Assembly: GCA_937950105.1 (NCBI GenBank)
Contig: CALFEM010000612.1
Location: 1 to 10,162, forward strand
DNA length: 10,162 bases
DNA from: an uncultured Alphaproteobacteria bacterium
GTDB lineage: Bacteria; Pseudomonadota; Alphaproteobacteria; Rhizobiales; Hyphomicrobiaceae
Direction: 5' to 3'
Shown here: positions 9,161-10,162 of the stretch, in pieces
Layout of the letters: each line of letters starts with the position of its first letter
Numbering within the stretch: the first letter of the stretch is position 1
The notes under the pieces: model-generated
Database searches by the model: none
What the model was told of the DNA's origin: nothing
What the model saw: only the letters and a program-made list of their open reading frames with translations
Made by a program: the position numbers and the translations under genes

Positions 9161-9330
9161 TATACGAGCGAGCAGTGCCAGCGGCTGATGGCCGAGCACT
9201 CCATTCAATGTTCGCTGTCGCGGGCCGGCAACGTCTGGGACAATGCGGCGATTGAGAGCTTCTTCTCGACGCTCAAGACCGAGCGCACGGCGGGCAAGGT
9301 CTACCGGACGCGGAATGCCGCCAGGGCCGA
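9161..9330 (+). pseudogene. IS3-family transposase OrfB, 3' fragment, truncated
   Basis: Continues orfB from the duplicated Gln codon: YTSEQCQRLMAEHSIQCSLS, then AGNVWDNAAIESFFSTLKTE. The catalytic Glu is codon 9254–9256. With the insertion removed, exactly 35 residues separate it from the second Asp, the DD35E spacing of IS3 transposases. Family-like sequence stops after RNAARA(D/E) near 9330; the expected last 30 or so residues are missing. The frame then reads a few codons of the IS256 end and stops at 9353–9355. This piece has no start of its own. Confidence 0.9.
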
Positions 9331-9360
9331 GGCAGCGTCCCAGGACGTGGTGTAAAATCA
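9331..9360 (+). repeat. Probable left terminal region of the IS256-family element
   Basis: Called from position, immediately after the truncated orfB, and from the GTGTAAAAT block typical of IS256-family ends. It cannot be paired with its right partner here. Confidence 0.45.
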
Positions 9361-9445
9361 GAGATCGGCCGGTAAGGCGGCCATTGCGGGTTCCGCGGTA
9401 GGGTTGGGTTGCGACACTCAGCACCTGACCGAAGGACGGACCGCA

Positions 9446-10162
9446 ATGACCGACGAGAGGATGCAGCTGTTCGGGCTGCTTGAGAAGACCGCCGACGCCG
9501 ATCTCTTGAACGAGATGATCGGCTTCGCCGCCAACCGGCTGATGGAGCTGGAAGCCGACGGGCTGTGCAAGGCCGGCCGTCACGAGCGCAGCGCCGAGCG
9601 CGCCAACTACCGCAACGGCTACCGGGACCGCACCTGGGAGACGCGCGCCGGCACCGTCGAGCTGAAGATCCCGAAGCTTCGCAAGGGCTCGTATTTCCCG
9701 GTGTTCCTCGAGCATCGGCGCACGTCGGAGCGGGCGCTGATCGCGGTCATCCAGGAGGCCTACGTGCACGGCGTCTCGACGCGATCGGTGGACGACCTGG
9801 TCAAGGCGATGGGCATGACTGGCATCTCGAAGAGCGAGGTGTCGCGCGTTTGCGCCGAGATCGACGATCGGGTCAAAGCCTTCCTCGACCGGCCGCTCGA
9901 AGGCGAATGGCCGTACCTCTGGCTCGATGCCACCTATGTGAAGGTGCGCAGCAACGGCCGTATCGTCTCGGTCGCGGTGATAATCGCTGTCGCCGTCAAC
10001 ACGCTGGGCCGCCGCGAGATCGTCGGCGTCACCGTGATGCCGAGTGAAGCCGAAACGTTCTGGACCGACTTCCTGCGTTCGCTGACCCGGCGCGGCTTGC
10101 GCGGCGTCCAGCTCGTCATCTCGGACGCCCACGAACGCCTGAAGGCCGCCGCCGCCACGGTG
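9446..10162 (+). CDS. IS256-family (mutator-type) transposase, 5' part
   Basis: The first 239 residues of a transposase that is normally about 400 long; the frame is open to the window edge with no stop. ATG 9446 has AAGGA nine bases upstream. The N-terminal DNA-binding part includes RLMELEADGL, ERANYRNGYRDRTWETRAGT and ELKIPKLRKGSYFP. The catalytic domain shows the first Asp in LWLDATYVKVR (residue 161) and the second in LVISDAHERLKAA (residue 227), with EAETFWTDFLRSL between them. The third catalytic residue, a Glu, should lie beyond the window. It cuts and joins the element ends during copy-out transposition. Unlike the IS3 and IS30 transposases beside it, the visible part is undamaged, so this may be the most recent and still active insertion. 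Confidence 0.93.
   Translation, partial: MTDERMQLFGLLEKTADADLLNEMIGFAANRLMELEADGLCKAGRHERSAERANYRNGYRDRTWETRAGTVELKIPKLRKGSYFPVFLEHRRTSERALIAVIQEAYVHGVSTRSVDDLVKAMGMTGISKSEVSRVCAEIDDRVKAFLDRPLEGEWPYLWLDATYVKVRSNGRIVSVAVIIAVAVNTLGRREIVGVTVMPSEAETFWTDFLRSLTRRGLRGVQLVISDAHERLKAAAATV

Larger units (their letters stand above)
6756..9330 (+). mobile_element. IS3-family insertion sequence, interrupted by IS30 and truncated by IS256
   Basis: The left part carries a typical IS3 layout: a terminal region starting near TGGCCTGCCCG at about 6756, then orfA, an A7 frameshift site and orfB with an rve-type DDE domain. The element is split by the IS30-family insertion at 7699–9157 and loses the end of orfB where the IS256-family element begins near 9331. 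The right terminal repeat is therefore not in the window, so the left end cannot be fixed by comparing repeats and may be off by several bases. The two target copies flanking the original IS3 insertion cannot be checked here. Confidence 0.85.
9331..10162 (+). mobile_element. IS256-family insertion sequence, left part (runs off the window)
   Basis: Starts where the orfB likeness ends and reads into a terminal region containing GACGTGGTGTAAAAT (9344–9358), a form common at IS256-family ends. The mutator-type transposase follows. The exact left end is uncertain by several bases because the right end and the target duplication lie outside the window. Confidence 0.85.

Overview
The window looks like chromosomal DNA of a GC-rich alphaproteobacterium, probably Hyphomicrobiales (rhizobia or Bradyrhizobium-like). 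That is inferred from the high-GC codon use, the cysD–cysN/C fusion–cysQ organisation and the style of the insertion sequences. No rRNA or other taxonomic marker is present, so the assignment is soft.

Left two thirds (5–6045, all on the minus strand, so transcription runs right to left): cysD (ATP sulfurylase small subunit), cysNC (fused ATP sulfurylase GTPase and APS kinase), a family 2 glycosyltransferase of the rhamnosyltransferase type, a polytopic O-antigen ligase/polymerase-like membrane protein, and cysQ (PAP phosphatase). CysD and CysNC turn sulfate and ATP into APS and then PAPS. CysQ removes PAP, the by-product of PAPS use. The two polysaccharide genes sit between the PAPS-making and PAP-removing genes, which suggests a link to a surface glycan, possibly a sulfated one. 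No sulfotransferase is visible here. cysQ carries an in-frame amber stop at codon 33, so it is either broken or affected by a base error.

Middle (6046–6755): about 710 bases with no gene I can support. They hold the cysD leader, an 8-bp GC-rich hairpin close to the start codon and a perfect 6-bp dyad further up.

Right third (about 6756–10162, plus strand): a nest of three insertion sequences of different families. An IS3-family element (orfA, orfB) is the host. An IS30-family element (7699–9157, imperfect 25-bp inverted repeats, 3-bp CAA target duplication) has inserted into orfB between the second and third catalytic residues. An IS256-family element starting near 9331 cuts off the end of orfB and runs out of the window. 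The IS30 transposase has a one-base frameshift between its first and second catalytic residues. Only the IS256 transposase is unbroken as far as it can be read.

I did not find a convincing new defence, RNA or mobile system. The points most worth following are the mixed sulfate-activation and glycan operon, the amber stop in cysQ and the precisely resolvable IS nest.
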